Positions 18,721 through 28,568 are shown, counted from the first letter of the stretch. The stretch is 64,000 nucleotides of DNA from Rhodoferax sp. (GCF_028688795.1 NZ_JAQTXM010000010.1:48040-112039), one strand, 5' to 3'. Program-made: numbers and translations. Notes: generated by a model not told the origin, from the sequence alone.

Positions 18721-19947
18721 TTAGTTGCTGTGGCGCTTGCGATAGCTTTCCAGAAACTTGGCAACCCGGGCAATGGCTTCGCGCAAGTCGTCTTCATGCG
18801 GCAAAAAGACAATGCGGAAATGGTCCGGTGTGGCCCAATTGAAGCCGGTGCCTTGCACCAGCATCACCTTGGTTTCCTGCAGCAATTCAAGAAAAAATTG
18901 CTGATCGTCTGCAATCGGGTACATCAGCGGGTCAAGCCGGGGAAACATGTACAGCGCCGCCACGGGCTTGACGCAACTCACCCCCGGAATGGCCGTGATG
19001 AGTTCATAGGCCAAGTCACGCTGGCGACGCAGGCGACCGCCTTCACACACCAGGTCATTGATGCTCTGGTAGCCGCCAAGCGCGGTCTGAATCGCGTATT
19101 GACCCGGCACGTTGGAGCACAAGCGCATGTTGGAGAGCATGTTCAGGCCCTCGATATAGTCTTTGGCAGGTTTCTTGTCGCCCGAGACAACCAACCAGCC
19201 TGCCCGGTAACCGCAGGAGCGATAGCTTTTGGAGAGCGAATTGAAGGTGAGCGTCAAAACGTCTTCGCTCAATGAGCCAATGGCTGTGTGTTTGGCACCG
19301 TCGTACAACACCTTGTCATAGACCTCGTCAGCAAAAATCACCAGGTTGTGCTCGCGCGCAATCTGCACCAGCGCTTTCAACAACTCATCGGAGTAAAGCG
19401 CACCCGTGGGGTTGTTGGGGTTGATCACCACCAAGCCCTTGGTACGGGGCGTTATCTTGCTGCGTAAATCGCTCAAGTCCGGCATCCAGCCATTGGCCTC
19501 GTCACACAGGTAATGCACCGGTGTGCCGCCCGACAGACTCGCAGCAGCCGTCCACAGCGGGTAGTCAGGCGATGGCAGCAAGATTTCATCGCCATCGTCC
19601 AGCAACGCATTGGTGGCCATGACGATCAATTCGCTGGCACCGTTGCCCAGATAAATGTCATCCAGCGTCACGCCTTTGATGCCCTGCTTCTGGGTTTCGT
19701 GCATGACCGCCTTGCGCGCCGCAAAAATGCCTTTGCTGTCTGAATAGCCCGCCGAATTGGGCAGGTTGCGGATCATGTCCTGCTGAATTTCTTCAGGCGA
19801 ATCAAAGCCAAACACGGCCAGGTTGCCAATGTTTAGCTTGATGATCTTGTGACCGTCTTCTTCCATCTGGCGCGCCGCGTCCATGATGGGACCGCGAATG
19901 TCGTAACAGACGTTAGCCAGTTTGGCTGATTTGCGTATGGTCTTCAA
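18721..19947 (-). CDS. alaA: Alanine/pyruvate aminotransferase, AlaA-type
   Basis: 408 residues if started at the TTG giving (M)KTIRKSAKLANVCYDIRGPI; a strong GGAGGG lies just before that TTG, and relatives begin at this point. The upstream ATG would add 17 residues without family support. PLP-lysine region SLSKSYRSCGYRAGW, VINPNNPTGALYS and DEVYDKVLYD are visible. It belongs to fold type I and most likely interconverts pyruvate/glutamate and alanine. It may be transcribed with hom and thrC. Confidence 0.9.
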   Translation of the reverse strand: MKTIRKSAKLANVCYDIRGPIMDAARQMEEDGHKIIKLNIGNLAVFGFDSPEEIQQDMIRNLPNSAGYSDSKGIFAARKAVMHETQKQGIKGVTLDDIYLGNGASELIVMATNALLDDGDEILLPSPDYPLWTAAASLSGGTPVHYLCDEANGWMPDLSDLRSKITPRTKGLVVINPNNPTGALYSDELLKALVQIAREHNLVIFADEVYDKVLYDGAKHTAIGSLSEDVLTLTFNSLSKSYRSCGYRAGWLVVSGDKKPAKDYIEGLNMLSNMRLCSNVPGQYAIQTALGGYQSINDLVCEGGRLRRQRDLAYELITAIPGVSCVKPVAALYMFPRLDPLMYPIADDQQFFLELLQETKVMLVQGTGFNWATPDHFRIVFLPHEDDLREAIARVAKFLESYRKRHSN

Positions 19948-20052
19948 AGTCCCTCCGGGCGTGGCTGCTGGGTAGCGAAACCTATAATTTGAACACAAGT
20001 TTTACCGCTGCTATTACACGCTAACCAACTGCCAATCCCGAGCCCCAACACC

Positions 20053-20424
20053 ATGAAATTTCACCCTGACGTCAGCCACATGCAATCCATCCAAGCCTAT
20101 GGCCCTGGCTGGGTCCAGGTGGCAGACGAAAAGTTGGAAAGTAGTGTCGTGCTGACTTCCCGTGGCGAGCGTTTTCCTTGGCATTGCACGCGCTTTGAAG
20201 ACTTGAGCTTGGCACATTTTGAACAATTGGCCGCCTTGCAGACTGAACTCGTGATTTTTGGCAGCGGGACACGCTTGCGTTTCCCGCCTGCAGCCTTGAT
20301 CCGCACCCTGATAGAACGCCAGATCGGCGTCGAGACCATGGACACCCAGGCCGCCTGCCGAACCTACAACGTGCTCGCCAATGAGGGCCGCAGCGTCGCG
20401 GTGGCGCTGCTGCTGGAGTCATAA
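20053..20424 (+). CDS. Mth938-like domain protein (DUF498)
   Basis: 123 residues. The pattern YGPGWVQVADEKLESSVVL, LVIFGSGTRLRFPPAALI and GVETMDTQAACRTYNVLANEGR is that of the Mth938-like fold, seen also in the NDUFAF3 complex I assembly factor family. Cytosolic; exact role unknown in bacteria. It is divergent from alaA and followed after 171 bp by bcp. Confidence 0.85.
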   Translation: MKFHPDVSHMQSIQAYGPGWVQVADEKLESSVVLTSRGERFPWHCTRFEDLSLAHFEQLAALQTELVIFGSGTRLRFPPAALIRTLIERQIGVETMDTQAACRTYNVLANEGRSVAVALLLES

Positions 20425-20595
20425 AGCTTTGATGCACCAATGCGGGACACCGCTGCAGACGCAAATCCGCATCGATCGATCTGGGAAATCAGAGTAAAAT
20501 ATGGCGCTTGTAGTCGAGGGCGCACGGGCGAATAAAGAGGATAGTGTCCCCGACTTGAGAGAACGACGTATCCTGTCACACAAGATTGAAGAAAC

Positions 20596-21081
20596 ATGGC
20601 GATTGTTGTCAATAAACCCCTCCCCGAATTTGAATCCAATGCCACAAACGGTATTCGCGTCACCAACACGTCCCACGTGGGGCAAGTGATTATTTTGTAC
20701 TTTTACCCCAAAGACAATACGCCCGGTTGTACCACTGAAGCCATGCAGTTTCGCGACCGCTACAAAGATTTTGTTAAAGCTGGTGCCGAGGTGTTTGGCG
20801 TATCTCGTGACAACATGAAATCGCATGACGAGTTCAAATCCAAACTAGAGTTGCCTTTTGAGTTGATTGCCGACACCGAAGAAAAAATGTGCCACATGTT
20901 CGGTGTGGTCAAAAATAAGATCATGTACGGCAAGAAAGTCAAGGGGATCGAGCGCAGCACTTTCCTGATCGGTGCCGATGGCACCCTGAAAGAAGAATGG
21001 CGCGGCCTCAAAGTACCCGGCCACGTTGACGATGTCCTGAAGGCTGTCAAAGCGCTGAAAAAAGCGCCCGCTCTGGCCTGA
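20596..21081 (+). CDS. bcp: Thiol peroxidase of the Bcp/PrxQ family
   Basis: 161 residues. The peroxidatic site FYPKDNTPGCTTEAMQFRD is clear. The second cysteine found five residues later in many Bcp proteins (C-x4-C) is alanine/methionine here; another Cys lies near EEKMCHMFG. So it is either one-Cys or uses an atypical resolving residue. It detoxifies H2O2 and organic peroxides in the cytosol with thioredoxin or another thiol. It probably has its own promoter. Confidence 0.92.
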   Translation: MAIVVNKPLPEFESNATNGIRVTNTSHVGQVIILYFYPKDNTPGCTTEAMQFRDRYKDFVKAGAEVFGVSRDNMKSHDEFKSKLELPFELIADTEEKMCHMFGVVKNKIMYGKKVKGIERSTFLIGADGTLKEEWRGLKVPGHVDDVLKAVKALKKAPALA

Positions 21082-21191
21082 CCTGCCGACCGTGGGCTGA
21101 CCCGATCAGCCCAAAGCGTTGTGAAGCTGCATTGTCACAAAGCCTCGTGCATAATGATTTGCATGACGAAGTCCAGCTTCCCCAATTTCAA

Positions 21192-21236
21192 AACAGCCGC
21201 CCTGGTGACAAGGCGGCTGTTTTGCTTTTTGAACCA
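21192..21236 (+). terminator. Rho-independent terminator between bcp and phoH
   Basis: AACAGCCGCC / GGCGGCTGTT (10 bp) with a 10-nt loop and a T-rich tail (TTTTGCTTTTT). It lies 110 bp after bcp and 29 bp before the PhoH start, so it could also act as a leader attenuator for the latter. Confidence 0.8.
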
Positions 21237-21264
21237 CCACTTTTTAAACGCTTGAGAGCAATCC

Positions 21265-22968
21265 ATGCCTTTGCCAACCGCTCCAAACAAACGTGCCGCC
21301 CTGCTGTCTGTGCAAGATTACAACGTTCCGCCACGGCCCAAGGCCAAAGCGCCCCAAGCCAGGCCACAGGCAGCCCTGCAACCTGAATTGATAGAGACCG
21401 TGGCAACCGCTTTGCCGCAAGTCGCCTCACCGACGGCTAGGACAACAGAAGTGGCAACACCGCCGGCAACCAAGACAACTAGCCGGCGCCGCACAGTCGC
21501 CAACACTTCAGCGCCCGTCGCAACACCTGCAGCACTCCCCGCCGTTGAGCTGATAAAAGTCAAACCAAAACGCCTTAGCGGCCCAGCAAAGCTGTTTGTG
21601 CTTGACACCAACGTGCTGCTGCATGACCCAAGCTGCTTGTTCCGGTTTGAAGAGCACGATGTGTTTTTGCCCATGATCGTGCTCGAAGAGTTGGATGCCC
21701 ACAAAAAAGGCATGACCGAAGTTGCCAGAAATGGCCGTCAAACCAGCCGATCCCTGGATGCACTCGTAGAGCGCCATAACGCAGACATCAGCTCGGGTCT
21801 GTTGCTTAGCGTTACCGGTCACCGTGAAGCGCGTGGCCGCTTGTTCTTTCAAACCCAGTTGCTCGACTACGACCTGCCAACCAGCCTGCCACAAGGCAAG
21901 GCAGACAACCAGATTCTCGGCGTGGTGGAGGCGCTACGCAAGCAACATGCGCCGCGTGACGTGGTCCTGGTATCCAAAGACATCAACATGCGCGTCAAGG
22001 CCAGGGCATTGGGCTTGAGTGCCGAAGACTACCAAAACGACAAGACCCTCGAAGATGGTGACCTGTTGTACTCGGGCGCCTACGCCCTACCCCCTGATTT
22101 TTGGAGCACACACGGTGCCGCTGTGGAAAGTTGGCAACAAGGCGCACACACGTTTTACCGCGTCAGCGGCCCGGTCGTACCACAACTGTTGATCAACCAG
22201 TTTGTCTACTTTGAAGCCCCCGGCGAACCCAGCCTGTACGCCAAGGTGACCGAAATCCGTGGAAAGACAGCCGTATTCAGAACTCTGAGAGACTTTACGC
22301 ACCTGAAAAATGCCGTGTGGGGCATCACCACCCGTAACAGGGAACAAAACTTCGCCGTGAACCTGTTGATGGACCCTGAGATTGACTTTGTCACCCTCAC
22401 CGGCACAGCAGGCACGGGAAAAACCCTGATGGCATTGGCGGCGGGCTTGACGCAGGTGCTCGATGAGCGCCGCTACACAGAAATCATCGTGACCCGCGCC
22501 ACCGTGAGCGTGGGTGAAGACATCGGGTTTTTACCCGGTACTGAAGAAGAAAAAATGGGTCCCTGGATGGGCGCGCTCGACGACAACCTGGAAGTGCTCG
22601 GCAAAACCGACACATCTGCTGGCGAATGGGGGCGAGCCGCAACCAATGAGTTGATCAGAAGCCGCATCAAAATCAAGAGCATGAACTTTATGCGCGGGCG
22701 CACATTTTTGAACAAGTATGTGATTATTGATGAAGCGCAGAATCTGACCCCCAAACAGATGAAAACGCTCATCACCCGGGCTGGACCTGGCACCAAGATC
22801 ATTTGCATGGGCAACATTGCCCAGATCGATACACCTTACCTGACCGAAGGTTCTTCTGGTTTGACCTACGCCGTGGACAAATTCAAGGGCTGGCCACACA
22901 GCGGTCACATCACGCTGGCGCGCGGTGAGCGCTCACGGCTGGCCGACTTTGCCAGTGAAGTCCTCTGA
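21265..22968 (+). CDS. PIN-PhoH fusion ATPase (PhoH2/YlaK-like)
   Basis: 567 residues. Residues ~1-105 are Ala/Pro/Thr-rich and probably disordered. A PIN nuclease domain begins at FVLDTNVLLHDPSCLFRF, with acidic residues at VLEELDAHKKG and DNQILGVVEAL. The PhoH ATPase domain has Walker A GTAGTGKTLMALAAG and Walker B NKYVIIDEAQNLTPKQMKT. PhoH2 proteins of this layout have RNA helicase and RNase activity in mycobacteria; activity here is inferred from conserved residues. It is convergent with dnaB. Confidence 0.9.
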   Translation: MPLPTAPNKRAALLSVQDYNVPPRPKAKAPQARPQAALQPELIETVATALPQVASPTARTTEVATPPATKTTSRRRTVANTSAPVATPAALPAVELIKVKPKRLSGPAKLFVLDTNVLLHDPSCLFRFEEHDVFLPMIVLEELDAHKKGMTEVARNGRQTSRSLDALVERHNADISSGLLLSVTGHREARGRLFFQTQLLDYDLPTSLPQGKADNQILGVVEALRKQHAPRDVVLVSKDINMRVKARALGLSAEDYQNDKTLEDGDLLYSGAYALPPDFWSTHGAAVESWQQGAHTFYRVSGPVVPQLLINQFVYFEAPGEPSLYAKVTEIRGKTAVFRTLRDFTHLKNAVWGITTRNREQNFAVNLLMDPEIDFVTLTGTAGTGKTLMALAAGLTQVLDERRYTEIIVTRATVSVGEDIGFLPGTEEEKMGPWMGALDDNLEVLGKTDTSAGEWGRAATNELIRSRIKIKSMNFMRGRTFLNKYVIIDEAQNLTPKQMKTLITRAGPGTKIICMGNIAQIDTPYLTEGSSGLTYAVDKFKGWPHSGHITLARGERSRLADFASEVL

Positions 22969-23044
22969 ATTTCCGGTAGTCCAGCAGTCAATACGCCATT
23001 AAATAGTAGCGAATAGCGTTTGAATAGTTGAGGCTGGGAGCTTT

Positions 23045-24454
23045 TTAAAAATCGCCACTGGCACTACTGGCCATGGATTCAAACTTGGTGATCTTGTTCA
23101 GGAACGTCAGCTTCACCACACCGGTGGGGCCGTTACGTTGCTTGGCAATGATCACCTCGGCCACGCCCGGTTCTTTGCAGGCGTCCTTGGTGTAGTACTC
23201 GTCACGGTAAATGAACATGATGATGTCGGCATCTTGCTCAATGGCGCCTGACTCGCGCAAATCGCTCATCATGGGCCGTTTGTCTGGCCGCTGCTCGACA
23301 CTTCGATTAAGCTGCGACAGCGCAATCACCGGGCATTTCAGTTCCTTGGCGAGCATCTTCAAACCCCGGGAAATTTCGCCTAGCTCGGTGGCACGGTTTT
23401 CGCCATCGCTGCCGTTCGAGCCACTCATTAACTGCAAATAGTCGACCACAATCAGGCCCAACTGACCGCACTGGCGCGACAACCGGCGTGCATTGGCACG
23501 CAGTTCGCTGGAAGTCAACCCTGCACTCTCATCAATGTGCAACGAAATGGTGCGAAGCTTTTCAATAGCCTCAGAGAGCCGTGGCCATTCGTCATCCGTT
23601 AACTTGCCAGTGCGCAAATGGCCTTGGTCAATACGCCCAATAGATCCAACTATACGCACCGCCAACTGGGCAGCACCCATTTCCATGGAGAACACAGCCA
23701 CAGGCAGGCCTTCATTCAAGGCCACATGCTCGGCAATGTTGATGGCCAAGGCGGTTTTCCCCATCGAAGGCCGAGCGGCCAACACCACTAGGTCTCCGCC
23801 CTGCAAACCGGCCGTCATGCGGTCCAGGTCGTAAAAACCAGTTGGCACCCCAGTGACATCATTGGGGTTGTCGGCCATCTCCTGGACCCGATCGAGCAGA
23901 TCGACCACCAGTTTGTCCATGGTCTGGAAACCCTGTTTGGTGCGAGCCCCCTCCTCACCAATATTGAAAATCTTTTGCTCTGCCTCGTCCAGAATCGACG
24001 CCACTGGCCGACCTTTTGGATTGAATGCATTGGCTGAAATTTCTTCGCTGGTGGACACCAGCTTGCGCAGAATCGAGCGATCCCGCACGATCTCTGCGTA
24101 ACGCCGAATATTGCCGGCACTAGGCACATACTGCGCAAGTGCATTCAGATAGCTCAAGCCACCAATTTCTTCAGCTTTTCCAGAACTCTGCAACTGCTCA
24201 TACACCGTGATCACGTCGGCCGGCTTGGACGCATTGATCAGCACACTCATGGCCGCGAAGACCGCCCTGTGCTCGTAGCGGTAAAAATCTTGCTCGGTGA
24301 GCACATCACTGACCCGATCCCAGGCAGCGTTGTCGAGCAACAGGCCGCCAAGCACGCTGGATTCCGCTTCAATCGAGTGTGGCGGGATACGCAGTTGGGC
24401 GACTTGGCGGTCGGTACCGAAATCGTCGGTCAGGGGTGAAAGCACAGCAGACAT
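23045..24454 (-). CDS. dnaB: Replicative DNA helicase DnaB
   Basis: 469 residues. N-terminal primase-interacting domain (HSIEAESSVLGGLLLDNAAWD) and a RecA-like helicase domain with Walker A ARPSMGKTALAINI and Walker B LGLIVVDYLQLMSG. No intein is present. It unwinds the fork as a hexamer. It follows rplI on the same strand after a 180-bp gap with a terminator, the usual rpsF-priB-rpsR-rplI-dnaB neighbourhood. Confidence 0.97.
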   Translation of the reverse strand: MSAVLSPLTDDFGTDRQVAQLRIPPHSIEAESSVLGGLLLDNAAWDRVSDVLTEQDFYRYEHRAVFAAMSVLINASKPADVITVYEQLQSSGKAEEIGGLSYLNALAQYVPSAGNIRRYAEIVRDRSILRKLVSTSEEISANAFNPKGRPVASILDEAEQKIFNIGEEGARTKQGFQTMDKLVVDLLDRVQEMADNPNDVTGVPTGFYDLDRMTAGLQGGDLVVLAARPSMGKTALAINIAEHVALNEGLPVAVFSMEMGAAQLAVRIVGSIGRIDQGHLRTGKLTDDEWPRLSEAIEKLRTISLHIDESAGLTSSELRANARRLSRQCGQLGLIVVDYLQLMSGSNGSDGENRATELGEISRGLKMLAKELKCPVIALSQLNRSVEQRPDKRPMMSDLRESGAIEQDADIIMFIYRDEYYTKDACKEPGVAEVIIAKQRNGPTGVVKLTFLNKITKFESMASSASGDF

Positions 24455-24582
24455 GGTTTTTTTCCTTCAGACTCCTGATGCTATGTCGTGCTAAAGCAAG
24501 TGTCGAGTGAAAAGCTGGGCACAACACTGGGACAACATGTGCATAAGCTGTGCAAATGACACTGACCCAAAAATAAAAAAGC

Positions 24583-24616
24583 AAAAGCCGCCAAGGCTCA
24601 CGCCCCAGCGGCTTTT
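24583..24616 (-). terminator. Terminator of the rpsF-rplI operon
   Basis: AAAAGCCGC / GCGGCTTTT stem read on the minus strand, followed by TTTTGCTTTTTTATTTTTG. It lies 19 bp after rplI and insulates dnaB. Confidence 0.85.
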
Positions 24617-24634
24617 CAAAAACAAGCTTAAAAC

Positions 24635-25087
24635 TTAAGCTGTTTCGCCGTAAACCGACACGGTCACGTCAACGACCACGTCTGTGTGCAACGCGATGCT
24701 GACTGTGCTGTCGCTCACTACCTTGATCGGGCCGTTTGGCATGCGAACTTGAGCCTTGGCAACCTTGTAACCTGACTTGGTCAACTCTTCGGCGATGTCT
24801 GCATTGGTCACGGAACCAAACAAACGACCATCAACGCCAGCCTTTTGCGTCAGCTTGAAAGTGCTACCTGCAAGCTTTTCACCAATGGCTTGGCATGCGG
24901 CCAAAGTAGCTGCAGCTGCTTTTTCGAGTTCAGCGCGGCGTACTTCAAACTCTTGCTTCGCGGACTCTGTGGCCCGACGGGCGCGGCCAGTAGGAATCAG
25001 GAAATTGCGGGCATAGCCGTCTTTCACACGAACGATTTCACCGAGATTGCCAAGGTTCACCACCTTGTCGAGCAGAATGATTTGCAT
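24635..25087 (-). CDS. rplI: 50S ribosomal protein L9
   Basis: 150 residues, standard length. N-terminal [19 protein letters not shown] and the [17 protein letters not shown] segment match L9, followed by the long connecting helix and C-terminal domain. It binds 23S rRNA near the L1 stalk. Last gene of the rpsF-priB-rpsR-rplI operon. Confidence 0.98.
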   Translation of the reverse strand: MQIILLDKVVNLGNLGEIVRVKDGYARNFLIPTGRARRATESAKQEFEVRRAELEKAAAATLAACQAIGEKLAGSTFKLTQKAGVDGRLFGSVTNADIAEELTKSGYKVAKAQVRMPNGPIKVVSDSTVSIALHTDVVVDVTVSVYGETA

Positions 25088-25098
25088 GGTTGTGGTCC

Positions 25099-25383
25099 TT
25101 AGATCTTGTGCTGATCGCTGTACGGCAACATGGCCAAAAAGCGTGCGCGCTTAATGGCAGTGTTGAGTTGACGCTGGAAAATAGCGCGGGTGCCAGTCAG
25201 ACGTGCTGGAATGATCTTGCCATTTTCAGCGATGAAATCCCGAAGGGTGTCGATGTCTTTGTAGTCAATCTCTTCAACGCCTGTTACCGTGAAACGGCAA
25301 AAGCGCTTGCGCTTGAAGAGCAAATTTTGTGCTGGGCGCTTTGGGCGCTTGTCTTTGTTGTTGAAACGTTTTGGTCCGGCCAT
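25099..25383 (-). CDS. rpsR: 30S ribosomal protein S18
   Basis: 94 residues. Basic N-terminal tail, then [25 protein letters not shown], the S18 signature, and [13 protein letters not shown]. It sits beside S6 on the platform of the small subunit. It lies 11 bp from rplI. Confidence 0.98.
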   Translation of the reverse strand: MAGPKRFNNKDKRPKRPAQNLLFKRKRFCRFTVTGVEEIDYKDIDTLRDFIAENGKIIPARLTGTRAIFQRQLNTAIKRARFLAMLPYSDQHKI

Positions 25384-25412
25384 GATGGACTCCTTAAATA
25401 TTTGGAAAAGCT

Positions 25413-25712
25413 TTAATCTTTTGCGAATTCTTGAATATGAAACACAAGCTGCTTGGTGCCACGCGGGGTTGCCAAAAAACCTTTGAACTTCCAGTTGCTA
25501 CCGATATCCTGAAGGACCAGTCGCTCAGCAACTGAACCAAAAGAAACCGACTTCACGAGTGCCTTGACTTGCCTTACCTGACCTGCCTCTGTCATTTCTG
25601 ACGCATGTTCAAGCTTGCAATTGACCGCTGGAACGCCCGAAGGCGTGTAGCGCAAGGCATCGATTTCCGCAACATCAGCCGTTAAAGTAAGTTGATTGAA
25701 TTCAATACTCAC
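25413..25712 (-). CDS. priB: Primosomal replication protein N (PriB)
   Basis: 99 residues from a GTG start giving (M)[21 protein letters not shown] single OB-fold with the PriB pattern [20 protein letters not shown] and [19 protein letters not shown]. It helps restart stalled forks with PriA and DnaT/DnaC-type loaders. I chose the GTG because PriB proteins are about 100 residues; the frame stays open a further 22 codons, overlapping rpsF. The GTG lies 23 bp after the rpsF stop. Confidence 0.9.
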   Translation of the reverse strand: MSIEFNQLTLTADVAEIDALRYTPSGVPAVNCKLEHASEMTEAGQVRQVKALVKSVSFGSVAERLVLQDIGSNWKFKGFLATPRGTKQLVFHIQEFAKD

Positions 25713-25734
25713 CGCTTGCTGACACTCAAGTGCT

Positions 25735-26100
25735 TCAAGCCTGGTATTCAGCCTGCTGCGTCTTGCGGGCGTCTTCACGCTCGACTGTCTTCATCATTGA
25801 AGAAGGGCCGGTGTCGGCTTTTTTCTTCAATACGGTGAGGTGACGCAACACAGCATCGTTGAACTTGAAGGCGTGTTCAAGTTCAGCCATCACGGCTTGA
25901 TCGGCTTCGATATTGACGCACAGATAATGCGCTTTGGCGAGCTTGTTGATCATATAGACCAACTGACGACGACCCCAGTCTTCGACACGATGTACTTTAC
26001 CGCCACCGGCCACGATCATGCCTTTGTAGCGCTCCAGCATAGCTGGCACTTGTTCGCTCTGATCCGGATGGATCATGAGAATGATTTCATAATGACGCAT
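25735..26100 (-). CDS. rpsF: 30S ribosomal protein S6
   Basis: 121 residues. [21 protein letters not shown] and [20 protein letters not shown] are diagnostic of S6. It is the first gene of the operon; GAAGGAGT upstream is a strong ribosome-binding site. Confidence 0.98.
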   Translation of the reverse strand: MRHYEIILMIHPDQSEQVPAMLERYKGMIVAGGGKVHRVEDWGRRQLVYMINKLAKAHYLCVNIEADQAVMAELEHAFKFNDAVLRHLTVLKKKADTGPSSMMKTVEREDARKTQQAEYQA

Positions 26101-26210
26101 TGAAACTCCTTCTGGATAAACCTCAATTGAGGCAAGAAAACCACCCTCAGCGTCTCATTGAGGTGTAGTAAGGTAAGCCTTAAATTATAGCTTTTTCTAG
26201 CCCGGTGATT

Positions 26211-28523
26211 TCAAACGGTGTGCGGCGCACGTGAAGTCGGCGTCAGCAGGCTCACTACTACCGTCACGATCAAACCTGCACTGACACCAAAGACACCTGC
26301 GGACACAGGCTCAATATCAAACCACAGCCCAGGGCCCCACAGCCCGAGAACTGATCTCACGACAGGGGCGTTGATGACCATGTAGTAAAGCGTCAGACTC
26401 AAACCCACCAACATGCCGCTGATGGCGCCCTGGCGTGTTGCCCGTTTCCAAAAAATACCCAAGATCATCGCCGGCACAAACGCTGCACCCGCTAATGAAA
26501 ACGAAGCCGACACCAAAAACAGAATGTCGGCCGGTCTTTGCGCTGCAACATATGCAGCCAGCAAGGCGACCAACAGCAGAGCGAACTTGGACAGCATCAC
26601 GCGCCGAACAGCACCGGCACGGTCATTTTCACCTTGATAAAACAAATCATGTGCCAGCGCGTTACCGATCGTTAGCAACAGACCATCAGCCGTTGACAAC
26701 GCTGCAGCCAGGCCACCAGCAGCCACCAAACCGGACACAACATAGGGCAAGCCGCCAATTTCTGGCGTGGCCAGCATGACAATGTCGGCTCCGAGTTTTA
26801 GTTCGGCAAACTGCAAAATATGGTCACCATTGATGTCACTCACCGATATGAGGGCGGGGTCAACTTTTGCCCATTGGGCGATCCAGACTGGCAATTCCTC
26901 AAATCTTTGCCCCACCAAGTGCCCCATGATCTCAAACTTGACCAACACGGCCAGGGCAGGTGCAGCGAGATAGAGCAAAGCGATAAAAAACAACGACCAA
27001 GTTACTGAGTTTCTGGTGTCTGCCACAGAACGCGTTGTGTAAAAGCGCGTCAGCAAGTGCGGCAGCCCTGCGGTGCCAATCATCAGGCAAAACATCAACG
27101 CGAGAAAATTGCGCCTGGAGGCGTTGAAAAGTTGCTGATCATTCTCTGACCCGCCCGGATCTCCCGCAAAAGGACGGGTGTGAGCTGGCATGCCCCCCAA
27201 TGGCTGGGCCCGCTCCATGTTTTCAACCATGGCACGCGTCCACCGCTCCCGAGCCGCCTCTTCATCCCGTGGCATAGCGGCTAACTCGCGCCGCGCAGCC
27301 ACAATGACAGATTCTTCCGCGTGCGTCTCGGACAAGCGCAATATCTCCGTCTTACGCGTCTTTATTTCAAGCTCAAGCGACTCTGCGACGTTTTCCAACT
27401 TCCGGGCATAGTCGGTCGAGCGTCTTGCGTATTCGTAGATCACATCCTTCTCTGGCGCCGAGTCGGTTAATTTGCGCTCCAGTTCCGCAATTTTTGACAA
27501 TTGCTGCCCATAGACGAAAGGCGCCAATGGGTTACCCAATTGTTTGTAAGCCAGCCAAGACACTGGGATCAAAAAAGCCAGAATGAGTACCACATATTGG
27601 GTCACCTGTGTCCACGTTACAGCGCGCATGCCGCCCAAAAATGAGCAGACCAACACACCGCCCAAACCCAGCAAGATGCCTATCTCAAATTGCACACCTG
27701 TCAAGCGGGATGTAATTAGCCCTACACCGTAAATTTGGGCCACCACATACGTAAAAGAACACAACACAGCAGACCACGCCGCAATGATGCGGGGCCAACG
27801 TCCACCGTAGCGCACGCCAAAGAAATCAGGTACGGTGTACAAATTCATCTTGCGTAGGTGGGGTGCCACCAACAAGGCTAACAGGCAAAACCCGCCGGTC
27901 CAACCCAACACATAGACCAAGCCACCGGGCTGAGACCCAGAGCCGGAAAAGCCTTGCAAGTAAAGTCCACCCGCCATGCTGATGAACGAGGCCGCACTCA
28001 TCCAGTCCGCAGCAACTGCCATGCCGTTGTACATGGCAGGAATACGTCGTCCAGCCACATAATATTCCGAGGCCTTTGAAGTGCGACCAAAAATACCCAC
28101 GAGCGCGTAAAAAAATACAGTGGCAAAAAGAAAAATGGCGCCAACCCAGATCCGTCGTAAACCCGACTGCTCAGCGAGTGTGAGTGCGCCTAGAAATAAC
28201 AAAAATACCACCAAAAACAAGGCAAACCGCTTGTGAATGCGCATGGCGTAACGGGCATACGCAGCATCCGGGGCCGCACTGGCGCGCTCGTTACGGTTGG
28301 CAAACCAGGCAAACAAGGCCACGATCAGAATAAAAACAAAAACGCTTCCCTGCGCCGCAAACCAATACGCCAACGGCCAGCCGGCGACGACCTGTTGCAG
28401 ATCATGGGCAAAGAAAACGATGCCAAAAGACGCAACAAACCAGCAAAACAAAAGCCAACCTCGCAAGCTTGAGACGCTTACAAGAGGCTGGCTTTGATTC
28501 AAAGGCACATCAGGGTTCATCAT
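26211..28523 (-). CDS. Na+/solute symporter (VC_2705-like) with fused DUF4212 small subunit
   Basis: 770 residues. Residues ~20-78 (FCWFVASFGIVFFAHDLQQV, then GWPLAYWFAAQGSVFVFILI) match the two-helix DUF4212 protein that is normally a separate subunit. The rest is an SSF-family symporter (MYNGMAVAADWMSAASFISM, GLVAAGGLAAALSTADGLLL). A hydrophilic charged insert at ~340-455 (ELERKLTDSAPEKDVIYEYA, LESLELEIKTRKTEI-type heptads) is probably a cytoplasmic coiled coil. Substrates of relatives are acetate/pyruvate-like carboxylates; placement beside PEP synthase fits import of C2-C3 acids, by inference. Confidence 0.85.
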   Translation of the reverse strand: MMNPDVPLNQSQPLVSVSSLRGWLLFCWFVASFGIVFFAHDLQQVVAGWPLAYWFAAQGSVFVFILIVALFAWFANRNERASAAPDAAYARYAMRIHKRFALFLVVFLLFLGALTLAEQSGLRRIWVGAIFLFATVFFYALVGIFGRTSKASEYYVAGRRIPAMYNGMAVAADWMSAASFISMAGGLYLQGFSGSGSQPGGLVYVLGWTGGFCLLALLVAPHLRKMNLYTVPDFFGVRYGGRWPRIIAAWSAVLCSFTYVVAQIYGVGLITSRLTGVQFEIGILLGLGGVLVCSFLGGMRAVTWTQVTQYVVLILAFLIPVSWLAYKQLGNPLAPFVYGQQLSKIAELERKLTDSAPEKDVIYEYARRSTDYARKLENVAESLELEIKTRKTEILRLSETHAEESVIVAARRELAAMPRDEEAARERWTRAMVENMERAQPLGGMPAHTRPFAGDPGGSENDQQLFNASRRNFLALMFCLMIGTAGLPHLLTRFYTTRSVADTRNSVTWSLFFIALLYLAAPALAVLVKFEIMGHLVGQRFEELPVWIAQWAKVDPALISVSDINGDHILQFAELKLGADIVMLATPEIGGLPYVVSGLVAAGGLAAALSTADGLLLTIGNALAHDLFYQGENDRAGAVRRVMLSKFALLLVALLAAYVAAQRPADILFLVSASFSLAGAAFVPAMILGIFWKRATRQGAISGMLVGLSLTLYYMVINAPVVRSVLGLWGPGLWFDIEPVSAGVFGVSAGLIVTVVVSLLTPTSRAPHTV

Positions 28524-28532
28524 CGAAAGATG

Positions 28533-28552
28533 ATGGCACCTGCCGGTGCCAT
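28533..28552 (-). promoter_or_regulatory. Perfect hairpin between ppsA and the symporter
   Basis: ATGGCACC-TGCC-GGTGCCAT, an 8-bp perfect stem with 4-nt loop, 10 bp upstream of the symporter ATG. There is no clear T-run, so an attenuator, RNA-stability or translational element is likelier than a full terminator. Confidence 0.5.
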
Positions 28553-28568
28553 GTGTTGTAGGTGTTTT

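Noticed and set aside
20501-20689. 62-codon plus-strand frame before and into bcp
   Set aside because: It overlaps the bcp start in another frame and resembles nothing.
28533-28552. Terminator between ppsA and the symporter
   Set aside because: The hairpin is perfect but lacks a T-run, so it is listed only as a regulatory or stability element.
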